This document shows positions 44,713 through 54,283 of a stretch of DNA of 64,000 nucleotides, piece by piece. Location of the stretch: assembly GCA_035487355.1 (NCBI GenBank), contig DATHMF010000050.1:1-64000 (forward strand), in the 5' to 3' direction. Both the position numbers and the translations under genes were made by a program. This DNA is from Terriglobales bacterium. Lineage in GTDB: Bacteria; Acidobacteriota; Terriglobia; Terriglobales; Acidobacteriaceae. Each line of letters starts with the position of its first letter. Position 1 is the first letter of the stretch. The notes under the pieces are model-generated. The model ran no database searches and was not told the origin of the DNA. It worked only from the letters and a program-made list of their open reading frames with translations.

Positions 44713-45189
44713 TTATTTTTCGTTTTCAGCGACGGTGGGATCAAATGCAGACTTCAATGTAACTTCGCGCTGCTTGGCTGAGACCTTGGTCTCCGCGTCG
44801 GTGGTGTATTGCGTCAGCGTACCCACGAGCGTGTAGTAACCTTCCTGCCCGCGAACGCGGCCCTCGCCTCGGCTGATGCGTCCGGTGAATTCCAACCAGC
44901 AACCATGAATTCGCTTGGAAAGAAAGTAGATATGGTCGCCCTGCAGTGATGCTTTATCGAAAAAGCGGTCTAACAGTGTATCCCGGTCGCTATCCAGAAA
45001 CCCGAAGCTGGTGACCCATCCGCTAAGCTTGCCGTGGTCGAGGTTGAGCTGAACAGACTCACCGTCGTGCAAAAAAGAGTACATTCCAGATATGTCATCC
45101 CGGTTGGAGGGTCCTCGCCCTGCCGTTTGGGCCGGGAGCGCTGCCGGCAAAAGACACAAAAGGAACGCAAGGCTGAGAAGTTTCTTCAT
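44713..45189 (-). CDS. Small secreted protein, unknown
   Basis: A 158-residue protein with a clear signal peptide (KKLLSLAFLLCLLPAALPAQ). The mature part is beta-rich (ISGMYSFLHDGESVQLNLDHGKL split by turns, IYFLSKRIHGCWLEFTGRI, YYTLVGTLTQYTTD), like small lipocalin-like or META-type exported folds, but I cannot name it. It is divergent from the TonB-like gene. Probably periplasmic. Confidence 0.75.
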   Translation of the reverse strand: MKKLLSLAFLLCLLPAALPAQTAGRGPSNRDDISGMYSFLHDGESVQLNLDHGKLSGWVTSFGFLDSDRDTLLDRFFDKASLQGDHIYFLSKRIHGCWLEFTGRISRGEGRVRGQEGYYTLVGTLTQYTTDAETKVSAKQREVTLKSAFDPTVAENEK

Positions 45190-45343
45190 CCTTAATGCCT
45201 AAGCCCATATTTAAACATGATTTACAGGCAATAGAACCCTATATGTAATCTTGCAAGCGTTAAATAATTTACGTCGCTGTGGGGCGGTCGTCTACGTACC
45301 ACGCTATAATGAGCCAACCCGTTCCCGTGAGCGCACGGATTGC

Positions 45344-47050
45344 ATGGTGGATACTGCCAAGCCCGCTCCTTTGCCAGCCACGACCCCTGAGGTAATTGCT
45401 CCGCCAGCACTGCTGATCAAATGGGATTCCTGGCCAAAGGCCTTTCTCCTGAACTTAGTAGACCTGTTCCGGCCGATTCCGCCGCCGCTGGTTTTGACCT
45501 CGCGCCCGGCCCTGTTCTGGCACGACGTTTTTGTGCAGCGCGACATGCCTAAAAGGCCCTTTGTGGCTTCCTTCATCTACCACTTCGGGCTGGTTGCTCT
45601 TCTCTATATATTCCCTACTCTCCTGTTTCTGGTGAAGCCAACTCGGATCCAAACGCCCACAGACCAAAAGACGCTGACCTATTACGAGGTCTCGGAATAC
45701 TTGCCGCCGGTCCAGACGGCCAGCGCTCCGGCCAAGGTTCCGCGCAAAGGATCGCCGGCCTTCTCCAAGCAACCGATTATCTCGGTCCCGCAAAATCCCG
45801 ATAACTTTGAGCAAAGCGTGATTGATCCGAACCTGATCAAGATTGATCCGGAGCACGCTCAGCTTCCCAATATCGTGGTTTGGACTGAGACCCCGGTGCA
45901 GGCGGCGCCCACAGTTTCGCGTTCGATGACCAAGCTTATCTTGCCGACGCTGCCGGTCCAGGTTGTACAGCCCGCCGCCGAAGCCCACGCGCAGGAGATT
46001 AACAAACTCAAGTTGCCCGATATGCCGCAGCCTTCCGTGGTTCAGCCACCGCCGTCTCCAGATACGATACAGCGCAAACTTGGCGACCTGAACATGGCCA
46101 AGCTGAACGTGGAGGTTGAGCAACCCAAGCTGCCGGTGCCCGAGCAGGTTGCTTCGGTCAATACCCAGGCTGCTTCGGCGATCAAGCAAGGCCCAGACAC
46201 TAATCCACCTCCGCCCCCGCCGGTTATCTCCGGAGGAGGCTCGGGCAGCGAAGCCGCCGGTAAATTAATTGCCTTGGGGCTGCATCCTGCGGACGTGCAT
46301 GGCCCAATCACATTGCCCGGCGGCAACCGGCACGGCGAGTTTGCGGCAACACCGGAAGGCAAACCCGATGCGCCGGGCACACCCGATATCAAAGGCGGAG
46401 GCACAGGAAACGGAGGCTCAGGCTCGGGAGATAAGGGCGGACCGGGAAGCGGCTCCGGGATAGGGGCCCCGGGAATTTATGTCGGCCCCGGCCCGGTCAA
46501 TCCGGGAGCGGCGGTGGCGGGACAGCCGACGTCCAACCCCAACGGAAACGGAAATTCTCCCAATACCAACGGCTCGCAGCCGCAAGAGGTGGCTACGCTG
46601 GCTCCGCCGGCTTATCCGCCGAGGAACCTGCCGGACAACGCCATTGAAGACTCTGTATTCAGCGGCAAGCGATACTATTCCCTCACTCTCAACATGCCAA
46701 ACCTGGCTTCGGTCACGGGAAGCTGGGTCATACGCTTCGCCGAACTCAAAGACCGGCCCGAAAAGGGCGAACTCACCGCTCCGGTTGCGCTGGAAAAGGT
46801 TGACCCGGCGTATCCGCCGGATTTGATCCACGACCGCGTGGAAGGAACTGTGACCCTCTACGCCGTGATTCACAGCGATGGCACTGTGGGCAGCGTACGG
46901 GTGCTCCGAGGAGTAGATTCACGGCTCGATGAAAATGCCCGCGTCGCTCTCGCCCGCTGGCGCTTCCGTCCAGCGCAGAAAAACGGCGCAGCCGTGGACC
47001 TGGAAGCGGTGGTCCACATTCCATTCAAGCTGCGAAAACTCCCATTCTGA
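45344..47050 (+). CDS. TonB-like energy transducer with long N-terminal extension
   Basis: The ATG at 45344 gives about 568 residues. Unlike classical TonB, a ~75-residue cytoplasmic region rich in Pro comes first, followed by one membrane helix (FIYHFGLVALLYIFPTLLFLV). A long Pro-, then Gly/Asn-rich spacer (PPPPPPVISGGGSG, GGTGNGGSGSGDKGGPGSGS) covers about 300 residues and could span the periplasm. The C-terminal ~90 residues are a TonB_C domain (LEKVDPAYPPDLIHDRVEGT, VTLYAVIHSDGTVGSVRVLRG, ARVALARWRFRPAQKNG). It likely energises receptors such as the three in this window. No exbB/exbD genes are present nearby. Confidence 0.88.
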   Translation: MVDTAKPAPLPATTPEVIAPPALLIKWDSWPKAFLLNLVDLFRPIPPPLVLTSRPALFWHDVFVQRDMPKRPFVASFIYHFGLVALLYIFPTLLFLVKPTRIQTPTDQKTLTYYEVSEYLPPVQTASAPAKVPRKGSPAFSKQPIISVPQNPDNFEQSVIDPNLIKIDPEHAQLPNIVVWTETPVQAAPTVSRSMTKLILPTLPVQVVQPAAEAHAQEINKLKLPDMPQPSVVQPPPSPDTIQRKLGDLNMAKLNVEVEQPKLPVPEQVASVNTQAASAIKQGPDTNPPPPPPVISGGGSGSEAAGKLIALGLHPADVHGPITLPGGNRHGEFAATPEGKPDAPGTPDIKGGGTGNGGSGSGDKGGPGSGSGIGAPGIYVGPGPVNPGAAVAGQPTSNPNGNGNSPNTNGSQPQEVATLAPPAYPPRNLPDNAIEDSVFSGKRYYSLTLNMPNLASVTGSWVIRFAELKDRPEKGELTAPVALEKVDPAYPPDLIHDRVEGTVTLYAVIHSDGTVGSVRVLRGVDSRLDENARVALARWRFRPAQKNGAAVDLEAVVHIPFKLRKLPF

Positions 47051-47470
47051 AGCAGTTCTCGGTTCTCGGTTCTCAGTTCTCAGCAAGAGCAACCGCAAAC
47101 CTTTTCCGCCGCAGATGAACGCGGATCAACTCTGATTTTTCGGAAGATTTGTGAGGATCTCCCACCCCCACTTGCTGGCAAGTGTTTTTGAGCACCAAAA
47201 CCGCGTCTGACCCGCGTCATTACTGGCGATAATCGGTTCGGGGCCGGGGACTTGCTGCTAGTAGCAGTCCTCAGTTGTCAGTCCTCAGTCCTCAGCAAAA
47301 GCAACCGCAAAAACCTTTCGCCCGCTGATTAACGCGGATCAACGCAGATTCTCGGGAAGATGGCCGGGGCCACACCCCACTTGCTAGCAGGTGTTTTTGA
47401 GGGCCAAAATCGCGTCTGACCCGCGTCATTATTAGCGAAAATCGGTCTGGGGCGGGGGACTTGCTGCTAG
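47051..47470. repeat. Two direct ~210-base composite repeats
   Basis: Copies at 47051-47260 and 47263-47470 each consist of a CAGTTCTC/CAGTCCTC heptamer run, GCAAGAGCAACCGCAAA, AACGCGGATCAAC, CCCCACTTGCT-GCA-GTGTTTTTGAG, GCGTCTGACCCGCGTCATTA, and GGGGACTTGCTGCTAG. Their modules match, in reverse, those at 28.80-29.14 kb. The remainder of the gap to 47922 holds a GGCTTTAGCCCCTGAGG element near 47570 and no gene. Confidence 0.85.
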
Positions 47471-47922
47471 TCTGCCTGAAGTGGGGATAGCACATAGGAA
47501 AGAAGTCGGTTCTTGTCATTCCGAACGCGGAGCGGAGGAATCCCTATTGTGCCGAAAATCTTTAGGCTTCTGGCTTTAGCCCCTGAGGTCCGTACGCCAT
47601 CCGAAGCAAATTTTCAAAGAGCAAGTGGACTATAAAAGCCCCGGCATTCTTGAACGCCGTCTCCATTCTTTTGCGGTTGTTTTCACTGGCAACCGGCAAC
47701 TGGTAGCTGGCAACTGCTTCTCCATGATGGCCTGCAATCTCCAAGAAATCAATATTTTGATATCAGGTTGGTACCAATTAAGCGGTCTCGAAACTGCCCT
47801 TTGTGATTCATTTCCTTCGCGTCCTTGTGGTCAACCTCATATATAAATAAGTAAAGAATGAGGTATACCGTCATACGTGCGTGGTATTGTGCTGGCAATG
47901 CCAAACATATTTGGAGGCGCGC

Positions 47923-48627
47923 ATGAAGGTGGTGCAAGTCATTTTCGTCTGTCTCATCGTTCTGCTATCGCTTCCTGAAATTATCATCGGCCTGATCCCG
48001 ATGCGCGTATACACCAGCGCCTGGTCGGTGCGTTACGACTATTTGGCCGCTATTTCCATCCCGCTGATGATTGGCGTGCCAGCCCTGCTTCTTGCGGGCG
48101 TGGCGGCTTTCCGGCTGGGACGGCGCTCCACCTGGGTGCCTCTCGTGTTGGCCGTGGGAATCATGATCGCCGGTGCAATTGTTCTCCCCCAGTGGTTGCT
48201 TTTTACCATGTGGGCAACCACGGATATTGCGAGCGAGGCAGACGAGGTTACGGCGCAGCGAATGCGAGATCTGCGTGCCGCCGTGGAGTCATGGGCGGGC
48301 AAGGAAGGCGCATACCCGCGCAACCAGACTGAGATGAACCTGGCGCTGCAATCTGCTAGCTTCGAGTTTGCCAGTCCATTCCAGCACAGAAGCCAGCGGC
48401 TGAACTATGAGATTGTGACGACGGGTAACGCCACTGGACCGGTGCTGCGTGAGGACCGGCCGGCCTTGCTCTCCTACACCGTGAACGCGGAAGGCACCCA
48501 CTACTGGATCACGGGCACCGGGTTGCCCTCGGCTTTCGCCGACAACGCTTTTCTCCTGCGCGACGGGAGGGGTGGGCCGCCCCTGGTTTATGAGAACAGA
48601 CTGCAAGGGCGGGTAGGCAGGAAATAA
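47923..48627 (+). CDS. Membrane protein of unknown function
   Basis: The ATG at 47923 is fixed by a perfect GGAGG 5 bases upstream; the frame extends further but that start is weaker. The 234 residues begin with three or four membrane helices (VVQVIFVCLIVLLSLPEIIIG, LMIGVPALLLAGVAAF, WVPLVLAVGIMIAGAIVLP) followed by a ~125-residue soluble domain (AQRMRDLRAAVESWAGKEGAYP, LLSYTVNAEGTHYWITGTG). The helical stretch before AYPRNQTEM resembles pilin-like or pseudopilin C-terminal domains with a 'YP' start, but this is a guess. Family not recognised. Confidence 0.75.
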   Translation: MKVVQVIFVCLIVLLSLPEIIIGLIPMRVYTSAWSVRYDYLAAISIPLMIGVPALLLAGVAAFRLGRRSTWVPLVLAVGIMIAGAIVLPQWLLFTMWATTDIASEADEVTAQRMRDLRAAVESWAGKEGAYPRNQTEMNLALQSASFEFASPFQHRSQRLNYEIVTTGNATGPVLREDRPALLSYTVNAEGTHYWITGTGLPSAFADNAFLLRDGRGGPPLVYENRLQGRVGRK

Positions 48628-48821
48628 AAAAAGCGCGGAGTGCTTTCCTTTCCTTTTGTCGCCGGATGGGCCACTCGCCTGCCTTAGGGGACAATTGTCC
48701 TCGTGTGTAAACCGGCTGGCCAATATGTTTCCCTGGCTTTACAAAGACGGCATTCCATCTGATATCTTTCGCCACCGTCGTCGGTGGGCAGCGGCGTTTG
48801 GCCCTGGGGCTTCCGGCGCCG

Positions 48822-49715
48822 CTACATCAGCTCCTCAATAAATGCCTTGGCGGCGTCGGGTGGGACGTGCATGTCCCTGTGCACCAGCGGGCCTTCGTTG
48901 ACCACCGGCTCCGAGGCGTGCAGGGTGGGAACATCGTTGCGCTCGAAGAATTTTCCAATGGGGATTTCGTCACCCCAAAGCAAAGATTTGCCCATGGCAG
49001 CCATCCAGTCGTTAGCATCGTAGGCAGCATCGTCTTCCAGCTTCTTTACGCGGGGACGGAACCACTGGTACGTATTGTCGAGGTTGTAGGTCACGCATGG
49101 GCTGAAGACATCGAGGAACGAAAAGCCTTTGTGCTCGATGCCCTGCTTGATGAGGTCGGTCAAATGTTTCTGCTCGCCGCTGAAGCCGCGAGCTATGAAA
49201 GTTGCGCCGGCAGCCAGGGCCATGGAAATGGGATTAATGGGCGCTTCGACGTTGCCGAAGGGCGCGCTTTTGGTCTTCATGCCCAGGCGGCTGGTGGGTG
49301 AGGTTTGGCCGGTGGTGAGGCCGTAGATCTGATTATCCATGACGATATAAAGCAGGTCGACGTTACGGCGCATGGTGTGGACGAAGTGGTTGCCGCCGAT
49401 GCCGAATCCGTCGCCGTCGCCGCCGGTGACCAGCACGGTGAGCGCGTGATTGGCGAGCTTTACCCCGGTGGCCACGGCGAGGGAGCGCCCGTGCAGGGTA
49501 TGCATGCCATAGGTGCTGATGTAACCGGGAAAGTTGGAAGAGCAGCCGATGCCGCTGATGGTGACGACTTCATGAGGGGGGATCTGCAACTCGACCAGGG
49601 CCTTCTGTACGGCGGCGAGCACGCCGAAGTCGCCGCATCCCGGACACCAGTCGGGATCAACCTTGCCTTTCAGATCGGCCATGGTGAGTGGCTTGGGGGG
49701 CGCTATGGTTGCCAT
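48822..49715 (-). CDS. korB: 2-oxoacid:ferredoxin oxidoreductase beta subunit
   Basis: A 297-residue thiamine-diphosphate subunit. The TPP motif is visible (GGDGDGFGIGGNH ... NVDLLYIVMDNQIYGLTTGQ). Four cysteines expected for the [4Fe-4S] cluster are present: two in DWCPGCGDFG, one in GIGCSSNF and one in SPCVTYN. With the alpha/gamma subunit 11 bases upstream it forms an enzyme that decarboxylates 2-oxoacids (most often 2-oxoglutarate or pyruvate) to the CoA thioester, reducing ferredoxin. Kor-type is the usual call for this short two-subunit form; the substrate is not certain. Confidence 0.92.
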   Translation of the reverse strand: MATIAPPKPLTMADLKGKVDPDWCPGCGDFGVLAAVQKALVELQIPPHEVVTISGIGCSSNFPGYISTYGMHTLHGRSLAVATGVKLANHALTVLVTGGDGDGFGIGGNHFVHTMRRNVDLLYIVMDNQIYGLTTGQTSPTSRLGMKTKSAPFGNVEAPINPISMALAAGATFIARGFSGEQKHLTDLIKQGIEHKGFSFLDVFSPCVTYNLDNTYQWFRPRVKKLEDDAAYDANDWMAAMGKSLLWGDEIPIGKFFERNDVPTLHASEPVVNEGPLVHRDMHVPPDAAKAFIEELM

Positions 49716-49726
49716 TTTCTTTCTCC

Positions 49727-51523
49727 TTAAACCATGATTTCGTGCATCGGAACAGAAAGATTTGTCTTCCCGCTCAACTGCTCTTTCACCGCCTCAACGA
49801 TATGGTGCGGCATGAAGGGTTCGCCATCATACTTGCGGATGTTCCCATCGGGTACGAAGCTGGTTTCACTGCGCAGGTAGCGCGCAAACTGTCCGCTGTA
49901 GTTGTTCTCGACGATGATGGTGTGCTTCGCGCCCTCGAGAAGATCGAGAATCGCCTCGCCGTGCAGCGGCACCAGCCACCGTATCTGCAGGTGATTGGCA
50001 GAGATGCCCTGCTCGCGCAGCAGCTCACATGCCTCTTCGATCACGCCCTGGGTTGAGCCCCAGCCAATGAGCGTGACATCGGCCTTGCTCGGGCCCTGCA
50101 ATGTGGGCGGTGGAGCTGCGGCCGTGATGCCCTCCATCTTGCGCATGCGCTTTTCCATCATGGCGCGGCGCTTGATGGGATTGGTGAACTCGTCGCTGAT
50201 CAGCACTCCGTCTTCGTCATGCTCGTCGGTGGCAGCCGTGTGGGTGTGTCCGGGCACACCGGGAATAGCGCGCGGAGAAACTCCGCTCTCGGTAATCTTG
50301 TAGCGCTTGTAGATGGTGTCTGCACCGCCGTTGCTGCTTCCGTTCCCATTGGCGGAAGTGATCAACTCGCCGCGATCGATCCTGGGATTGAAATTCAGCT
50401 CCTTGGGGTCAACGCTGAGCCTGCCCTCCGACAGCAACAGATCGCAGAGCACCAGGCCGGGACACTGGAACTTGTCAGCAATGTTGAATATTTCAGGGAT
50501 CAACGTGAAGCAATCGCCGATGTCGAGCGGGGCGGCGATGACGCGGGGATAATCTCCGAAGGCGGCGCCCAGCATCTGCCAGAGGTCACCTTGCTCGGTC
50601 TTGGTGGGAACTCCGGTAGAAGGGCCGGCGCGCTGGCAGTTGATTACAACTACTGGCGTCTCCATCATTGCGGACATGCCCAAGCCTTCGCTCATCAGGG
50701 CGAATCCGCCACCGGAAGTCGCACACATGGCGCGAACGCCCGCGTGCGCGGCGCCGATGGCCATGTTGACCACGCCGATCTCATCTTCCACCTGGCGAAC
50801 CATGATGCCGGCCTTGCGCCCGTGCGACGCCATCCAATGCAAGACCCCGGTTGAGGGACTCATGGGGTACGCGCAATAAAATTTCACACCGGCGGCCGCC
50901 CCACCCATGGCCATGGCCGTGTTACCGGCGAGCACGGCGTACTTGTGTTCCGTCATGGGCAGCGGGCGGGCAAAGGGCTTGAAGTTAGCAGAGCCGTAAT
51001 CATAGCCGGCGCGCGCCACTCCGACGTTTTCCGCGACCACGGCCTCACCTTTCTTCTTGAACTGTTCGGCGAGGACGCTCTCCAGCGACTGGAAGCCGAT
51101 GCCCATCATGCTGAGCGCCGCACCGAGCGCGAGCGTATTCTGCGCGACCTTGTTGCGAGTGATGTCCGCCAGTTTCGAAACTGGAAGCGGGCAGAGTTGC
51201 ACGCCAGAAGCGGCGACGCCGGGCTTGATGGCGTCGGCATTGTAAATGCAAGCCGCGCCAGCGGTGAGCAGACTCAGGTGGCGGTCCATGGTGTCCTGGT
51301 TCAGAGGGATCAGCAAGTCAATGCGGTCTCCCATATTGGTAACTTTTTCACGACCGGTACGAATGGTCAGAAAAGTGTGACCGCCACGAATAATCGATTG
51401 ATAGGCGTTGTAGGCGTTCAGGTGCAGTCCGCGGCGGCTGAAGATTTTGGCGAAAATGTCGCCAGGAGTGGCTACACCCTGGCCAGCCGCGCCGCCAATA
51501 GCAATGGAGAAGGTCTCCCTCAT
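49727..51523 (-). CDS. korA: 2-oxoacid:ferredoxin oxidoreductase alpha subunit with fused gamma domain
   Basis: The ATG at 51523 follows GGAGCTATCCTA and gives 598 residues. Residues 1-190 are the gamma domain (ETFSIAIGGAAGQGVATPGD ... RGGHTFLTIR). The rest is the alpha subunit (NTAMAMGGAAAGVKFYCAYPMSPST, EDEIGVVNMAIGAAHAGVRA, ATSGGGFALMSEGLGMSAMMETPVV) with a C-terminal domain III (IGWGSTQGVIEEA, IIVENNYSGQFARYLR). It is the first gene of a two-gene operon. Reduced ferredoxin from it could feed ferredoxin-dependent enzymes such as the oxygenase at 59.7 kb, but that link is inference. Confidence 0.93.
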   Translation of the reverse strand: MRETFSIAIGGAAGQGVATPGDIFAKIFSRRGLHLNAYNAYQSIIRGGHTFLTIRTGREKVTNMGDRIDLLIPLNQDTMDRHLSLLTAGAACIYNADAIKPGVAASGVQLCPLPVSKLADITRNKVAQNTLALGAALSMMGIGFQSLESVLAEQFKKKGEAVVAENVGVARAGYDYGSANFKPFARPLPMTEHKYAVLAGNTAMAMGGAAAGVKFYCAYPMSPSTGVLHWMASHGRKAGIMVRQVEDEIGVVNMAIGAAHAGVRAMCATSGGGFALMSEGLGMSAMMETPVVVINCQRAGPSTGVPTKTEQGDLWQMLGAAFGDYPRVIAAPLDIGDCFTLIPEIFNIADKFQCPGLVLCDLLLSEGRLSVDPKELNFNPRIDRGELITSANGNGSSNGGADTIYKRYKITESGVSPRAIPGVPGHTHTAATDEHDEDGVLISDEFTNPIKRRAMMEKRMRKMEGITAAAPPPTLQGPSKADVTLIGWGSTQGVIEEACELLREQGISANHLQIRWLVPLHGEAILDLLEGAKHTIIVENNYSGQFARYLRSETSFVPDGNIRKYDGEPFMPHHIVEAVKEQLSGKTNLSVPMHEIMV

Positions 51524-51668
51524 TAGGATAGCTCCAAGTGGAAGTTCTGAGTCTGATCCGAAGAAAAAGGGCCCCACAGGATTTTTGATCCATCCTGTGC
51601 GCTCCCAAGCATACACCCGAAACGCAGCTACAGGCTATAAGGTGCGGGTTGTTCTGCAGGCTTTATAT

Positions 51669-53945
51669 CTAGTCGGCCGAGGCGCTCTGGGTTGAGGTGG
51701 CTTCAATGAGGTCGTAGATGGCCTGGTTGGCGCAGGCTTCGTAATAATGATGGTCGGTCCATCCCTTGAAAGAAAAGTCGCGGGGATCAATGCGGGCGAT
51801 CTTGCCCTCGCGCACAATAATGCGGCGGAAGGCGCCCTGCCCTACCGGAACCACGCCGCAGTAGAGGCGGACGTTTTCCACGTTCCAGACGGTTTGTATT
51901 CTGCGCTCCATCACCTGCAATGAAATTTCCTGACGGAGCTTCTCGAAGGCGCCCTGGTTGATGTTGATGCCACCGATGTTGTAGCTGACCTGAAATTCTT
52001 CGCTGGCGGAGTCGCCGGAGGGATCTTCAATCGTCTGGAAGGAATAGACATTGAACAGGCTGCTGGCGCCATCCAGGTGCTTGCGGGCGCTGCGGCTACA
52101 GGAAGAGAGGCGGTCGCTTTCGTTGAGCGCCTTGGAGATCATGATCTGCGAGCTGCCATCCATCAGGTACATGGGTGCCGCATCCTGATAGGAGATTCCG
52201 ATGCCAAGTTCCAAAATGGGAAGCCCTGCCTTCAAGGATTGCTCGTTGTAGGCGCGGACGATATCAATAATCTCGCGCGCCAGCGCGCAGGCGCGTCCCA
52301 CGCCGAAGCCGGGCTCTCCTTCACGCTCAAAAAGGGCCATGATAATGGCATCACCCTCGATAAAAACCTTGGAGGCGCTGTACTTGGGCAGAAGCTTGTT
52401 GACCGGCTCGTAGAAATTCAGGCTGAAATACGATGCCGGGTTCAGGCCGCGCTCGAACAGGGTGCGCGTCAGCGTGGTGGAATCGCGAATATCGGCCTTG
52501 ATGATGACATGGTGCACAATTTTTTCTTCCAGCGGCTTCTGCTCTTCGGGAAGAAGGACGTCATACAAGGTGTTGTTGATGGCGGAAAGCTGGCGCAGTT
52601 TTTCGTTGCTGATGACGTTGATGCCATCCATGGCAGAGTTCACCGCCTCGAGCCGGCGCAGGTCGCGGTGATAGCGGATGAAGTCGCCCAGGAAGCGGCC
52701 AGCCAGCTTGGCGCGGTCCGTGCCCTTGCAATTTGAAATGCGCTTGACGCCCACATTGAGGTTATCGGGGGAGATGCGCCCGTGCTCCTGCAACAGCGAC
52801 TCCACGCGCTTGCGCTCGGCGCGGGAGATCAGCGCATTCTTGAGCTGCTGCGCATTGATTGGCGGCGAGTACTCGCCCAGCAAAGGAACAACCTCATAGG
52901 AGGCAATCACGTGCTCCATCACGTTGTGGCGCTCCAGCAATTCGACCCAGGCATTCAAGATGGCGCGCTGCGCTTTTCCGCGAACCGAGGTTTCATCGGG
53001 AGAGCCGCCTGCCACCAGCTCTTGTGCGTTCTCCGGGGAACTCAGGTAGCCATCGAGCACGGCGTCTTCTTCGTATTCCGGCGACACGCCTGAAGTCTTG
53101 AGGAACTCATAGGCGAAAGAGAGCAGGGTCTGGAAGCGGTCAGGATCACGCTCATAGTTACCCAGCATCACGTAGTGCTCGGCGTTCAGGTAATCGTCGT
53201 GCCCATCTTCGGTGAACAGCAGGCGGTTCATGAAAAGGTCGTATTGGGGCGTATCGTCATCGCCAAATAACGAGCGCCGCATCTTGCCCAGGGTTTGTTT
53301 TTCGATCTCGCGCAGGGTCTGGAAGATATCCTGTCCGGCGCGCCGCAATATGGTTTTTTTATTGACCTGGAAGCGGGCAAAACGTTCACGCAGCTCCAGG
53401 GCCTTGCTGGGATTGATGGGACGCGGGCCTTCAAAACTCTTCAGCTTGGCGCGGCAGCGCTCCAGCACGGTGTTGAAGCGGACCGGCAACTCGCTGCGAA
53501 GAAATTTGATAATGGCGATGCGGACGAGAAGATCCACATCAATGTTGTTGTCGGCCTTGGCCCGGTTCAGACCGGCAACGTGGATATCCACGAGCATGCG
53601 CTTGAATTCAGCCGGATCTTGACCCTTCAATGAACGGAACCTGCCCGAATCGGAGGCCGAGGGCGGAGGCGTTTTGTTTGGCCCCAGTAAAATTGAGGGC
53701 GGCCGTTGCGGCACGACGATGGGCTCCTCGGCAAAATCCTCCACACTGCCGTAGGTCATCACCAGACGATCCATGTGCATGCGGGCGGTTTCGGAGAATT
53801 TGGTGCTGAGAAAAACGTCGGAGCGGACGTTATCCACACCGGTCATCAACCCTTTCAGCGTGAGCGAGGGCTGATAAGTTGATAACGTCAACTGCCGCGC
53901 GTGATCGGCCAGATTGCCGCGCTGTAAGAATGGAAATGGCGCCAT
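51669..53945 (-). CDS. Large protein with C-terminal class III nucleotide-cyclase-like domain
   Basis: Start uncertain: the ATG at 53945 is used, but the frame extends to a TTG at 54044. Residues about 1-450 are helical and match no family I know. From about residue 480 there is a class III adenylate/guanylate cyclase-like domain: IIKADIRDSTTLT (first metal Asp, like FADIRGFT), SKVFIEGDAIIMALF (second metal Asp in GDxxxxLF), LELGIGISY, and ALNESDRL, where Asn and Arg stand at the positions of the transition-state pair in AVNLAARL. The usual adenine-recognising residues cannot be assigned. No membrane segment is seen. It may produce a cyclic nucleotide, or be a diverged sensor. It is 54 bases... 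from no operon partner: the neighbours are KorA (same strand, 145-base gap) and a sulfatase. Confidence 0.7.
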   Translation of the reverse strand: MAPFPFLQRGNLADHARQLTLSTYQPSLTLKGLMTGVDNVRSDVFLSTKFSETARMHMDRLVMTYGSVEDFAEEPIVVPQRPPSILLGPNKTPPPSASDSGRFRSLKGQDPAEFKRMLVDIHVAGLNRAKADNNIDVDLLVRIAIIKFLRSELPVRFNTVLERCRAKLKSFEGPRPINPSKALELRERFARFQVNKKTILRRAGQDIFQTLREIEKQTLGKMRRSLFGDDDTPQYDLFMNRLLFTEDGHDDYLNAEHYVMLGNYERDPDRFQTLLSFAYEFLKTSGVSPEYEEDAVLDGYLSSPENAQELVAGGSPDETSVRGKAQRAILNAWVELLERHNVMEHVIASYEVVPLLGEYSPPINAQQLKNALISRAERKRVESLLQEHGRISPDNLNVGVKRISNCKGTDRAKLAGRFLGDFIRYHRDLRRLEAVNSAMDGINVISNEKLRQLSAINNTLYDVLLPEEQKPLEEKIVHHVIIKADIRDSTTLTRTLFERGLNPASYFSLNFYEPVNKLLPKYSASKVFIEGDAIIMALFEREGEPGFGVGRACALAREIIDIVRAYNEQSLKAGLPILELGIGISYQDAAPMYLMDGSSQIMISKALNESDRLSSCSRSARKHLDGASSLFNVYSFQTIEDPSGDSASEEFQVSYNIGGININQGAFEKLRQEISLQVMERRIQTVWNVENVRLYCGVVPVGQGAFRRIIVREGKIARIDPRDFSFKGWTDHHYYEACANQAIYDLIEATSTQSASAD

Positions 53946-54283
53946 AGGGAAGAACCACATCTCCGGAGCACAGCTCACCCGGAACCCATTGGGAAAACTG
54001 AGAGTCGCTTGGGAAAGACTAGCATGGGTGACGCTATCCAACAAACGTTACATTAGTAACGAGCCCGAGGTGGTGGATTTTGAAAATTCCTGGGTTAAAG
54101 CCCAATCTTTATTGGCTGTTGACATCCTCAGTAACACTTGGGTTTGAGGATTGGAATTGAGCCGCAGCAGGATTGAGCAGCCGTAAAAAACCTAGGTCTC
54201 TCCACTTCGCCGCGAAGCGCGGCTTCGGTCGGGATGACAAAAGTTGGATTAGGAAATAAGGATGTCAATCGAGCCAACTTGTT

